A stretch of 64,000 nucleotides of DNA from Fimbriimonas ginsengisoli Gsoil 348 (GTDB lineage Bacteria; Armatimonadota; Fimbriimonadia; Fimbriimonadales; Fimbriimonadaceae), in the NCBI GenBank assembly GCA_945881865.1, contig CAMCVK010000007.1, forward strand, positions 1-64,000, read 5' to 3'. Below are positions 1 to 8,048 of this stretch, in pieces (position 1 is the first letter of the stretch; each line of letters begins with the position of its first letter). Made by a program: the position numbers and the translations under genes. The notes beneath the pieces are model-generated. The model was given only the letters and a program-made list of their open reading frames with translations. It was not told the origin of the DNA and did not search any database.

Positions 1-423
1 GATATTCTTCATCCGAGCCTCCGCAAACAGAGAAACCATCTCTGTCTGGCCGCCATTCAAGTAGTAGTTGTAGTGAGTTGGCAGCTTATTCCTGCCCTCG
101 GCATAAGCACCAGGGCGAGCACCCACGACACTCATTCGCACCGTCTGGCCAATGCGGTCCTTCCACTCCGACGGCGTGGCTTCGGCCGAAGGGTTCTGGA
201 ACGTCGGTCGAACCGTGTCGCGGTAGAAGCCGAATGCCGCGCCCTCTTCTGTCACCCAGACGTTCATCTCCGGTGCTTGGTGGAGGAATTTGGCCCGAAC
301 ATCCCACTGACCCTTATTCTCAACAAAGGCCTGCATCGGAGATACAACGGCGTCCGGAACAGGACTACCCGGTGCGCTCAAGCCTTGAGCGAAGACGGAA
401 ACCAGAGCGTACAGACAAAGCAT
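1..423 (-). CDS. DUF7948-type secreted protein, N-terminal part (cut by window edge)
   Basis: This is the first 141 codons of a minus-strand gene that runs off the left edge. After a short hydrophobic leader (MLCLYALVSVFAQ) it reads AFVENKGQWDVRAKFL and later VRMSVVGARPGAYAEGRNK LPTHYNYY, which aligns almost residue for residue with the N-terminus of the next gene (641-3565). The conserved ENxGQWD start is typical of the DUF7948 domain found at the front of SBBP/beta-propeller surface proteins. The ATG at 423 is the first Met in the frame after a stop, and TATCCT lies 7 bases upstream. The protein is probably exported; its function is unknown. The pair looks like a tandem duplication. Confidence 0.75.
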   Translation of the reverse strand, partial: MLCLYALVSVFAQGLSAPGSPVPDAVVSPMQAFVENKGQWDVRAKFLHQAPEMNVWVTEEGAAFGFYRDTVRPTFQNPSAEATPSEWKDRIGQTVRMSVVGARPGAYAEGRNKLPTHYNYYLNGGQTEMVSLFAEARMKNI

Positions 424-430
424 TCCTACC

Positions 431-436
431 AGGATA
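431..436 (-). promoter_or_regulatory. -10-like TATCCT, 7 bases before the start at 423
   Basis: On the minus strand TATCCT is followed by seven bases (GGTAGGA) and then the ATG. The spacing fits a transcript that begins at or next to the start codon, as at many other genes in this window. The AGGA within the spacer lies too close to the ATG for a normal Shine-Dalgarno. Confidence 0.4.
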
Positions 437-578
437 CAGAAGTTCTCCGCAATAATGGGCAGATCGATTCACGCAAACATAGCCCTTCTCCAAATTCAAA
501 TCTACAATCCGAGAGAAGGCTGCGAATCCATCCGGAGCAAGAATCCCACTGGCATAGTCCAGCCGAGAATCGATGTGA

Positions 579-610
579 GAACATCGAAGCCGGATTCGGC
601 TTCGATGTTC
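579..610 (-). terminator. Perfect 14-bp hairpin downstream of the 641-3565 gene
   Basis: GAACATCGAAGCCG (579-592) and its exact complement (597-610) form a 14-bp stem with a GATT loop, 31 bases past the stop of the minus-strand gene at 641. There is no clear T-run after it, so it may act as a 3'-end structure or weak terminator rather than a classical one. Confidence 0.5.
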
Positions 611-640
611 TGACGTCTCCCCGCGGGCGACGTAGTTGGC

Positions 641-3565
641 TTAAGGTGTTACCGTGAGCACGGCGTTCTTGGTGAACGACTGGTTCGTCGCCGAGATCGT
701 CACGTTCGTGTTCGAAGCCACTGCCGGGCAGTAAATCTTGAACGACTTGCTGCGCTGGCCGGCCGGAATCACCACCGAGGTGAACTGCGGCTGGGCCACG
801 GCCGAGTTGCTCGTGGCAATCGTCACCGTCTCGGGCGTGACAGCCGGTGCGTTCAGCTCCACGCTTCCCCAGACGTACTTCGAAGGACCACCTTGGAACG
901 GATTCGCGCCGAAGTAGAGGAACACTCGCTCGCTGGCGAGAATCTGTAACGTGCCAGTGACGGTCGTGCCGCTGTTGGAGGCCGAGATCGTGACGTTGGT
1001 GTTGGTCGCGACTGGGTAGCCATAGATCTTGAACGACTGTCGGCGCTCGCCGCCCTGGATAAAGAACGTCGGCGACTCTGGCTTGGCAACCGCTGGATTG
1101 CTTGAAGTCACGGTTACCGTCTTGACGGTCGGTGCTGGCGCGTTGAGCTCGATGACTCCCCACGTATACTTCGCCTCGCCCTTCGAATCCAGTCCACCCT
1201 GGAACGAGGAGTCGCCAAAGAAGAGGCCGGTCGGGTCGGCCGACGCCGCAAGTCTGGTGAGGAAGCCGTTGATGTTCGTGCCGCTGGTGGAGTTGACGTA
1301 GTAAGCGTTGGCGCTGGTTGGGAAGTCGTTTACGCCGCCGTTTCCAGACTGCGTCTGACCCGCGACCACGGCATCAGCAAACGGCCCGGCGAGAACAAGG
1401 TCGTTCACCTGTTCGAGTTGGCTGCCGCCGAAGGTCACCACCTGGTTGCCGTTGCTGTTTCGGAACGTGCCACCCAAGCGAGCAACGAATGCTTCTTGAA
1501 CTCCCGTCATGTTTCCGCCGTTTGCGCTGATGTGCGCGTCCAAGAGGGACGTCGCGTCTGGCTTCGTTGGCCATGTACTACGACTAAGAGTCACGCCGGC
1601 AACGATGACCCTACCGGTGTTCGTTACTTCAACATTACGGAGGCGGTCGATGCCCGATCCGCCGAGCCAGGTGATCTCGGAGCGAGTTCGTAGATCACCA
1701 GCCATGATGACGACCAAACCTTCGAACGAACCGGCAAACACGTTGTCGATTCGTCCGGCGGGTACAGCCTCCTTAAGAGTGGTTGAGCCGGCCGCTTCGA
1801 TGGCACAGACGACGCTTCCGTCGATTGGATTCACGGCGATGTCGTACATCGCATCCTCTGCGTTTGCCGAGACATAGGAACAGTAGCGGACCTTTCCTCG
1901 CTGGGTCAGTCGAACCAACCAGGAATCATTGCCGCCGCCGGCCGACAATTTCACGTGCTGGTAAGTCGTGCGGAGCGGGTCACTCAGCGTTGAGTTCGAG
2001 AAGCCGTACCCGGTAACGAAATTATTCGCTTCCGTTCGGCCGCTTACGTAGAACTCACCGTCAGACGCGACATCAACCGCGTAAGCGTTCGTGGTGTTAT
2101 TGGTGCCGTCGCCGACTGCACCGAGGTACGTGGCCATTTCCGGCAGTCGGTTCAAGTCTGAGTCCAGGTAGGCGAGGAATCCGTCCGAAGTACCGGTTTT
2201 TGTGGTGTCCACGTCTCGCCCTGCCGTCGGAAGGTCCGTCGACGCGGTTTGGCCAACGATGACGGGCCGCCCCTTGTAAACCTTCATATCCTGAAAATTC
2301 TCCTGGCCAGTTCCGCCGTAGTAGGTGGCGTTGGTCATCGTCCCTAGGTCCAGTTTGAATTTGCCTACAATTACGTCGATTCCGGTCGGGTTCTTCTTGT
2401 GGCTTTGGGCCGCGGTGAACGCAGTCGGAACGAGCCCAGGCACCGACGTTGCATAGCCGCCGAAGTAGATCGCGCCCGAAATCGCAACCTTGCATCCGCG
2501 GATGGAGCTACCTCCGGTGATGCCGCCACCTTCATTTCCGGTCGTTCCCCAGAAGGTGCAGAAGCGGAGGTCGGTGCCAGCAATGTTATTTCCGGCCCCG
2601 GTGCCCTTCATGTCCCTTCGCATTTTCGCAATGAAATAATCGTATGTGCCGCCAGCATTATCGTTTTGGTAGGTGCCTACGTGGCGGGGAAACCCGAGGG
2701 CCGCCGTTGACTGCGTGATACCGGCAAAGACGTAATCTCCGTTTGCCGGGTCGACGGCGACGGTCTGAATGCGGTCTTCGGCGCCCCCGCTCGTGGTTCC
2801 GAACTTGGTACTTGCGGTGATGACCTGCGGGTCGATAACGACCGGGAGGGTCGGATCCACCGCGCCGAGTTCAAATCCAACCCGATTGTAGGCGTCAATC
2901 GTGAACCGAGAAGAAACCGGAACCGCCTGGCCGTTCTTGGTTTGGTAAACAAAAAGGTCTTGGTTGCGCACCGTTCCGACAACGGTGTCGAACGCAAGCG
3001 CACCGCTTGAATCCACACGTAGGTTTGCCGCACCCTCAAACCGTAGCTTTACCGAAGCAGGCTTTACGCCCGGCTCCAAAACGAGATCGTATCGCGGCTG
3101 ACCATTAACGGTGTAGAAGCGACTGCCTACACCCGGCAAAATGTTTTTGATGCGAGCTTCTGCGTACAACGGAACCAGCTCCGTCGCCGCGCCATCCATG
3201 TAGTAGTTGTAGTGAGTCGGCAGCTTGCTTCGACCTTCGGACGATGCTCCCGGTCGTGCGCCCACAACGGACATCCAAACCGCCTGGCTGGACCGCTTCG
3301 TTACCGTGTCGCTGACGACTTCACCGGTCAGCAATCCGAGGCCCGCCGTCACGGAGTCATGGTGGAAGTCGAAGACGGCGCCTTCTTCGGTTACCCACAG
3401 ATTCATGTCCTTACCTTGGTAAAGAAACTTGCCGCGCGCATCCCACTGGCCCCGGTTTTCGATGAAGGCCTGGTAGGGAGACACGTCAATGTCCGGATTG
3501 ACCTCGGGCGAGAATGCCGAGATCGGGGCACTGGCGAGTGCGCAAGCGGCAAGAAGAAAATGCAT
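641..3565 (-). CDS. Large secreted DUF7948/SBBP-type beta-propeller protein
   Basis: The product is 974 aa. A signal peptide (MHFLLAACALASAPISAFS) is followed by a DUF7948-like domain (about 25-250, with AFIENRGQWDARGKFL). Next comes a long region rich in repeats such as DYVFAGITQS and EFYVSGRTE that resembles SBBP beta-propeller blades (about 250-780). Two tandem beta-rich modules of about 95 residues end the protein (each FxGxxxFQGG...Y.WG..ELNAPA...FKIY...TNVTISA). There is no sorting signal or membrane anchor at the C-terminus. I chose the ATG at 3565 rather than the one at 3577 because TATGAT sits 7 bases before it and the signal peptide starts cleanly there. It is probably a surface or secreted protein; substrate unknown. 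Confidence 0.8.
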   Translation of the reverse strand: MHFLLAACALASAPISAFSPEVNPDIDVSPYQAFIENRGQWDARGKFLYQGKDMNLWVTEEGAVFDFHHDSVTAGLGLLTGEVVSDTVTKRSSQAVWMSVVGARPGASSEGRSKLPTHYNYYMDGAATELVPLYAEARIKNILPGVGSRFYTVNGQPRYDLVLEPGVKPASVKLRFEGAANLRVDSSGALAFDTVVGTVRNQDLFVYQTKNGQAVPVSSRFTIDAYNRVGFELGAVDPTLPVVIDPQVITASTKFGTTSGGAEDRIQTVAVDPANGDYVFAGITQSTAALGFPRHVGTYQNDNAGGTYDYFIAKMRRDMKGTGAGNNIAGTDLRFCTFWGTTGNEGGGITGGSSIRGCKVAISGAIYFGGYATSVPGLVPTAFTAAQSHKKNPTGIDVIVGKFKLDLGTMTNATYYGGTGQENFQDMKVYKGRPVIVGQTASTDLPTAGRDVDTTKTGTSDGFLAYLDSDLNRLPEMATYLGAVGDGTNNTTNAYAVDVASDGEFYVSGRTEANNFVTGYGFSNSTLSDPLRTTYQHVKLSAGGGNDSWLVRLTQRGKVRYCSYVSANAEDAMYDIAVNPIDGSVVCAIEAAGSTTLKEAVPAGRIDNVFAGSFEGLVVIMAGDLRTRSEITWLGGSGIDRLRNVEVTNTGRVIVAGVTLSRSTWPTKPDATSLLDAHISANGGNMTGVQEAFVARLGGTFRNSNGNQVVTFGGSQLEQVNDLVLAGPFADAVVAGQTQSGNGGVNDFPTSANAYYVNSTSGTNINGFLTRLAASADPTGLFFGDSSFQGGLDSKGEAKYTWGVIELNAPAPTVKTVTVTSSNPAVAKPESPTFFIQGGERRQSFKIYGYPVATNTNVTISASNSGTTVTGTLQILASERVFLYFGANPFQGGPSKYVWGSVELNAPAVTPETVTIATSNSAVAQPQFTSVVIPAGQRSKSFKIYCPAVASNTNVTISATNQSFTKNAVLTVTP

Positions 3566-3572
3566 TCCGGTA

Positions 3573-3578
3573 ATCATA
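3573..3578 (-). promoter_or_regulatory. -10-like TATGAT before the start at 3565
   Basis: TATGAT on the minus strand ends 7 bases before the preferred ATG. It overlaps the alternative upstream ATG at 3577, which argues against use of that start if this promoter is real. Confidence 0.4.
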
Positions 3579-3623
3579 CATAACGGGACAGATTCCGGAA
3601 GTTAAGAATGTGTTAAACGAACG

Positions 3624-3650
3624 CAAAAAACCGCCGTTCCGAAAAACGGC
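3624..3650 (-). terminator. Rho-independent terminator after the LolA-like gene
   Basis: On the minus strand GCCGTT, a six-base loop and AACGGC are followed by GG and a run of six T. The stem starts at the last base of the stop codon of the 3650-4363 gene, so termination is immediately at the gene end. Confidence 0.7.
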
Positions 3651-4363
3651 TAATTGATTGCGAAAAGGGAGTCTGAGAGCCCGGAGTTCACCAGAAACGT
3701 CTCGTAGCGCGTGATGCCGGCAACGACGTTATCGGCGTTGCGCACTTGCACCTCGGTCGGAATCCAAACGCCGTTTACCTTCTCCGGTCGGGCGTAGTTA
3801 AAGGTTGCCAACTGTCGGCCGCGCTGGTTGTACCACTCGCGCTTGTTCGTGATGCCCCTCTCCGGGTCAACCCAAATTCGGTGCCGGCTGGTATCCACCG
3901 GGTTCTGGTAGGTGATGTCGAACACCTGGTCGCCGGTGGCACGGTCGGTCCGGACGAACTTCGCCGTAAACAGTTCCTTGAACATTGACGGCGTCAGCAC
4001 ACCAAAGTCGAGCGGGGTTTGGCGTCGCCCGGGCGAGTCCGTAAGGTTCTGTTTGGTGCCAATTCTGAGGCGCGGAATCTTGATGGTTTGCATCGCTCCG
4101 TTCACAACGAAAAGGCCGGAGTTGTCTTCGACGGTAGCTTCCAAACGAAGCTTGAGCGGCTCCTTGTAGAAGAACTTGATTCGGTCGAACTTGTACGTCA
4201 TGCCGAAGTCATCGTTGATCTTCACCAGTTCCTTCTGGACGGCCTTGACTTTCTTTGCCGTAAACGTCACATCCTTGAGAGAGGTCTGTAGGTAGTCCTC
4301 TAGCGATGGGCTAGCATGGGCAAGAATGGCAGATAGTGCCGCGGCGGTCGTCAGTAGGCTCAT
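3650..4363 (-). CDS. LolA-like outer-membrane lipoprotein sorting family protein
   Basis: A 237-aa protein with an N-terminal leader (MSLLTTAAALSAILAHASP). The body has the pattern of LolA/LolB-fold proteins: an amphipathic start, alternating beta strands (MTYKFDRIKFFYKEPLKLRLEA, FVVNGAMQTIKIPR), and a later VFDITYQNP..RHRIWVDPERGITNKREWYNQRG segment in which a Tyr/Trp-rich strand describes how an attached lipid is handled. Such proteins carry lipids or lipoproteins across the periplasm. An AAGGGA lies 6-7 bases upstream of the ATG, a plausible Shine-Dalgarno. It stands alone between a divergent operon and a terminator. The family call is from pattern only; the cargo is unknown. Confidence 0.65.
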   Translation of the reverse strand: MSLLTTAAALSAILAHASPSLEDYLQTSLKDVTFTAKKVKAVQKELVKINDDFGMTYKFDRIKFFYKEPLKLRLEATVEDNSGLFVVNGAMQTIKIPRLRIGTKQNLTDSPGRRQTPLDFGVLTPSMFKELFTAKFVRTDRATGDQVFDITYQNPVDTSRHRIWVDPERGITNKREWYNQRGRQLATFNYARPEKVNGVWIPTEVQVRNADNVVAGITRYETFLVNSGLSDSLFAIN

Positions 4364-4477
4364 ACGATTCCCTTAGCTTGACGCTCGACGTGGGGAAACG
4401 CCACTACGATGTGTACCAATTTTTCAAACTTGGGCCCAAAGGCACGAAAATTGAGCGCGGAAATCCCATTGGTTCGC

Positions 4478-4483
4478 TAAACT
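4478..4483 (+). promoter_or_regulatory. -10-like TAAACT, 7 bases before the GTG at 4491
   Basis: TAAACT is followed by CTATTCC and the GTG start. No Shine-Dalgarno is present, consistent with a leaderless transcript for the 4491-7605 operon. Confidence 0.45.
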
Positions 4484-4490
4484 CTATTCC

Positions 4491-5561
4491 GTGACGTCGG
4501 ATCCGGTCGAACGCTTTCTACGCCGCTCCGCCCGGCAAGACGCCGGGACGCGACTGCGCGCCATGTCGCCCGGCGAAACGATCGATACGGCACTCAAGCT
4601 GTACCAGCAGCTGGGTCTACAGATGCTGCGGCTCACGGTGATCCCGGCGTTAATGTGCTTTGCCGGACTCTTTTTCTTTGGGGAGTACGTCGTTCCGGCC
4701 TTCTTCGAGACGAATTACCGAGACAATATCACGGCGCAGCTCGGTGAGGTGGCCGTTACGTCGTTAGTCGCCCTGCTGGTCGCCGCACCGCTGTACCTCG
4801 CCGGCGCGAGCTACTCCACCCTCATCGCAGTTTCGCTGGCATCGGACTACATGGGCGGAGACAGCCCAGATGCGGCGCGCGCGGTGCGAACGGCGGCGGA
4901 CTCGGCGGTGCGAATGTTCCGAGTTTCCCTCAGCATTCTCTTCAAGTCCCTCGGCGGCGTCTTCTTCAGCACACTTATCATGGGGCTTGGTGCCCTGCTT
5001 AGCATCGCATTGCCAGACTCCGTCTGGGCGGGGCTCGTTGCGCTTGTCGGGATCCTTGGTCTGTTCGCCAGCTGGATCTGGTTCGCGATTGTACTCAGCC
5101 GCAACTGTCTTGCCGGTCCCATCTGCGTCGTTGAGGACACGGAGCCCAAGGAGTCACTGGCGCGAAGCCGGGAGCTGATGAAGCGAAACGGATCCCAGGC
5201 GGGTGGGGGCCAAACTTTTTGGTATGCGGCCTTCCTTTTCTTCATCATCGATACACTCTTCGAAGGTGGGATTCTAGCGGCCGTGGAACTTACGGGCGCG
5301 CGAACGGCTCTTTACGATCTCGTCGCCGGCTGGCCTTTGGGCAGCGTCTTTGCGACCGCCATCACTTACATCCCATCGTTCCTCGCGACTTGGGTCCTCG
5401 TTCCAGCAATGGCGAGCGTGGTAACCGTTCTCTACTTCGAGCGAAGGATTCGCCGTGAAGGCTACGACATCGAGAATCTCGCCGCCCAGATTCGGCCCAC
5501 CGCAGAAGACATCCGCCGTGGTGCCAAGCGCATCGGGACGCAAACGGAGGTTAGCCGGTGA
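4491..5561 (+). CDS. Polytopic membrane protein, first gene of a DUF4129/DUF4350 operon
   Basis: A 356-aa integral membrane protein with about six hydrophobic segments (near residues 45-70, 90-118, 150-172, 180-206, 245-268 and 285-318) and a soluble C-terminus ending ENLAAQIRPTAEDIRRGAKRIG. The layout resembles proteins annotated as glycerophosphoryl diester phosphodiesterase membrane domain or DUF975-like, which have no known enzymatic role by themselves. It starts with GTG and overlaps the next gene by four bases (GTGA), so the three genes 4491-7605 are surely co-transcribed and probably work together at the membrane. Exact function unknown. Confidence 0.75.
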   Translation: MTSDPVERFLRRSARQDAGTRLRAMSPGETIDTALKLYQQLGLQMLRLTVIPALMCFAGLFFFGEYVVPAFFETNYRDNITAQLGEVAVTSLVALLVAAPLYLAGASYSTLIAVSLASDYMGGDSPDAARAVRTAADSAVRMFRVSLSILFKSLGGVFFSTLIMGLGALLSIALPDSVWAGLVALVGILGLFASWIWFAIVLSRNCLAGPICVVEDTEPKESLARSRELMKRNGSQAGGGQTFWYAAFLFFIIDTLFEGGILAAVELTGARTALYDLVAGWPLGSVFATAITYIPSFLATWVLVPAMASVVTVLYFERRIRREGYDIENLAAQIRPTAEDIRRGAKRIGTQTEVSR

Positions 5562-6484
5562 AGAGAACCTTCCTGCAAAGGCTCGTCTTGGTCTGCCTTA
5601 TCGTTCTCTCCTCGTTCGCGATCTGCGCGCCGGAGGACCCGGAGACCTGGTCTGCGTTGGATAAAGCCCTTCAGAAGACCACTCGCCAAACGTCGGGGGC
5701 AGTTCTTGAAGAGTATCGAGAAAGCGAAGACAAAGACTTTCGGCAGCTCGTGAAGGAGTTGAAAAGTTCGAAGACAGAAGCGGCGTTTCAGCGGCTCCGC
5801 GCCTACGTTTCAATCCTGGCTCAGAGCGAAGACCTTGCCATCGCTCCGAACGTCGCGGCCGAACTCAAACGCATCAAAGCGAACCCGCTTTACGGCGATG
5901 CCGGCGTTAAGCAAGACAGTAACTGGCTGCAACGCGCTCTGGATCAATTGAGCCGGCTACGGCTGAATTGGCCGAAGTCGGAAGGGCCGAATCTCAACCC
6001 AGGACTGTTCCAGTTCGGAAACGCCCTGACCTATATCATGTGGGGCGTGTTGGCGGTCCTGGTGGCCGCGTTCGGCTTCTTTCTCGTCAAGCACATTCGA
6101 TGGCGTCACGGTCTCGCACGAAAGGTGAGGACGCTGATGGAAGAAGATGAACCCAGTCGGACTGCCGACGAGTGGCTCGCCCTCGCCGACGAAAACACCG
6201 CTAAGGGCGAGTACCGCGCGGCAATCCGTGGCCTCTATCTCGCCTGCCTCCTTCGGTTTGATGAAGCAAAGGTGGCCCGTTTCGATCGGTCTCAGACAAA
6301 CTGGGAGCACCTTAAACGCATTGAAGCGAGCCCTCGGCTACCGGCAGGCATGAGCTTCCTGCATGAGACCCAAATCTTTGACCGGATTTGGTACGGAAAC
6401 CAGGTTCGAGGCATCAGCGACGTCACCGACTTTCGCGCCCGGTACGTCGAAATCGTCGACCGCCTACGAGGGGTTACTCCGTGA
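5558..6484 (+). CDS. DUF4129 domain-containing membrane protein
   Basis: The 308-aa product has an N-terminal signal or anchor (residues 5-25), an extracytoplasmic helical region, one transmembrane segment (about 152-174, YIMWGVLAVLVAAFGFFLV) and a cytoplasmic C-terminal DUF4129 domain. That domain shows the usual pattern: GEYRAAIRGLYLACLLRFDE, then a drawn-out NWEHLKRIE and FLHETQIFDRIWYGN. DUF4129 proteins are usually found near MoxR ATPases, DUF58 and transglutaminase-type proteins; none of those is in this window. The GTG start is preceded by GGAGG seven bases upstream, a strong Shine-Dalgarno, and overlaps the previous stop (GTGA). Confidence 0.8.
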   Translation: MKRTFLQRLVLVCLIVLSSFAICAPEDPETWSALDKALQKTTRQTSGAVLEEYRESEDKDFRQLVKELKSSKTEAAFQRLRAYVSILAQSEDLAIAPNVAAELKRIKANPLYGDAGVKQDSNWLQRALDQLSRLRLNWPKSEGPNLNPGLFQFGNALTYIMWGVLAVLVAAFGFFLVKHIRWRHGLARKVRTLMEEDEPSRTADEWLALADENTAKGEYRAAIRGLYLACLLRFDEAKVARFDRSQTNWEHLKRIEASPRLPAGMSFLHETQIFDRIWYGNQVRGISDVTDFRARYVEIVDRLRGVTP

Positions 6485-7605
6485 AAAAGCGATTTCCATT
6501 CGCGCCCTGGATTTGGGCGTTCGTCGGACTGCTGATACTGTCCACCGGCGCGATGACGCTCGGGCGGACCGGCTCGGAAACCTCGCCCGGGATTGAGAAC
6601 TATTCCCCGAGTGGAACCCGCGCGTTTGCCGAACTGCTCCGCAATCGCGGATACAAGCTACGACAAGACCGAAATCCGAATCCAAGAATCCGGAAGGACG
6701 AAGTCGCCGTCGCCTTCACTTCCCCGCGAGAAACCAGCCTTTTCAGCGGAGAAGAGAAAGAGAGCAAACTCGTCAAGGCATTTCAAACTTTTGTCCGCGA
6801 AGGGGGACGTGGCATTCACCTTGAAATGAATCCCGACTTCTCGGAGGCGTCCCGAGAGGCAGCGAAGTCCAAAACGCCGGTGAAGCTCCTCCTGGATGGC
6901 AAGACGCTCCACGTTTCGACTTCCTCCCAATTCTCGCAGCTCTCCGACCTCGCAGACCCTTACGTTAGTGTTTGGTACAGCGACGAGTGGGCGGCCCACC
7001 TTGGCTTGTTTGGAAAGGGGAAGCTTCTGACAATCGACGACGGGATTCCGGCGACGAACCGCTTCATCAGCCAGCATGACAACGCCCGGATCATGCTGAC
7101 GGCGGTGGAGTCGATAGCGAAGCCCGGCGATCGCCTCGTTTTCTTGGAGGGTGAATTTGACCCGTCCGCCCCCAGCCTCGTCGCCACCATTGGGCCTTGG
7201 GCCGAGGCGATCTGGTACCAGGCCATCCTGTGTTTCCTCACTTTCTGTCTCATTCTTGGGCGACGATTCGGATTCCCTGACTCGGAGAAGCGGGTTCAGC
7301 GCGGAAGCCGCGAACTGCTCGACGCCTTGGGAGATACGCTTCGTCGTGGGCGTGCCACCAGCGCCGCGTTGGACCAGGCCCTCACCCATGCCGCGCTCGT
7401 CATCCGGCGGATCTCGAAGAATAATTGGGAGCCGGAACGCGAACATCTGAACCCGACGCTGCCGGAGAGCCTTCGGACCGCGCTGGCCGGATGCCGCGCG
7501 CTGAGGACGGAGGCAAAGCCGCCGCTTGGAGCGACCCTGAACGCGCTGGCGGCACTGCAACGAGAACTCCGGTCGTTCGCCGGAAACAATCGAAGGCGAC
7601 TCTAG
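6481..7605 (+). CDS. DUF4350 domain-containing protein
   Basis: A 374-aa protein. A transmembrane segment near the start (PWIWAFVGLLILSTGAMTLG) is followed by the motif ENYSPSGTRAFAELLRNRGYKL, the hallmark of the DUF4350 domain, a glutamine-amidotransferase-like fold outside the membrane. A second transmembrane helix lies near residues 238-258 (AIWYQAILCFLTFCLILGRRFG), followed by a cytoplasmic helical tail. The start is the GTG at 6481, which overlaps the previous stop (GTGA) and places the first helix correctly; the frame is open 31 codons further upstream but that stretch is hydrophilic and lies inside the DUF4129 gene. DUF4350 next to DUF4129 is a recurrent bacterial arrangement. Confidence 0.8.
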   Translation: MKKRFPFAPWIWAFVGLLILSTGAMTLGRTGSETSPGIENYSPSGTRAFAELLRNRGYKLRQDRNPNPRIRKDEVAVAFTSPRETSLFSGEEKESKLVKAFQTFVREGGRGIHLEMNPDFSEASREAAKSKTPVKLLLDGKTLHVSTSSQFSQLSDLADPYVSVWYSDEWAAHLGLFGKGKLLTIDDGIPATNRFISQHDNARIMLTAVESIAKPGDRLVFLEGEFDPSAPSLVATIGPWAEAIWYQAILCFLTFCLILGRRFGFPDSEKRVQRGSRELLDALGDTLRRGRATSAALDQALTHAALVIRRISKNNWEPEREHLNPTLPESLRTALAGCRALRTEAKPPLGATLNALAALQRELRSFAGNNRRRL

Positions 7606-7662
7606 ACAGAAAGAGTTCGGCCCGGCGCACGCCGCCGCCTCCCGGCGGTGTATACATGACGT

Positions 7663-8040
7663 ATGCGAATCCTACGACTGCTTCCGCTGTTCCTGATCGC
7701 CGGCGCCGCTCTGGCAAGCGCCCAGATGCCTCCCGCGATGCCCGAAGGCCCATTGCCGGCTTCGCTCAAGAAGTTCGATGCGAACTACACCAAGACGAAA
7801 GCCGCTTTCGCCAAGAAGCCAACGGACAAGAAGCTGAAGGCCGCCTTCGTCAAGGCCGCGGTCGTGTACGGTCACGAGTCCATGACGTCGCCGGACCTCG
7901 ATGCCCGAGTGAAGTACCGCAAAGCCCTGCGGCTGTATCGCGAAGCCCTGAAGCTCGACCCGAAGAATCCGGTCGCCAGGCAAGAGCTTGATCTCATCGT
8001 TTCCATCTACAAGCAGATGGGACGACCCGTGCCAAAATAA
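7663..8040 (+). CDS. Small secreted helical (TPR-like) protein
   Basis: A 125-aa protein with a clear signal peptide (MRILRLLPLFLIAGAALASA). The mature part is Lys-rich and helical, and its C-terminal half (ARVKYRKALRLYREALKLDPKNPVARQELDLI) matches a single TPR unit. It could be a periplasmic scaffold. TATACA lies six bases upstream of the ATG and no Shine-Dalgarno is visible. It sits between two membrane-protein operons, eight bases before the next gene. Function unknown. Confidence 0.7.
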   Translation: MRILRLLPLFLIAGAALASAQMPPAMPEGPLPASLKKFDANYTKTKAAFAKKPTDKKLKAAFVKAAVVYGHESMTSPDLDARVKYRKALRLYREALKLDPKNPVARQELDLIVSIYKQMGRPVPK

Positions 8041-8048
8041 CAGCCTAA

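Noticed and set aside
426-1163. A 245-codon minus-strand frame overlapping the start of the truncated gene and the end of the next
   Set aside because: It runs through the 3' end of the 974-aa gene in a different frame and through the hairpin; the translation has no domain and is Arg-rich.
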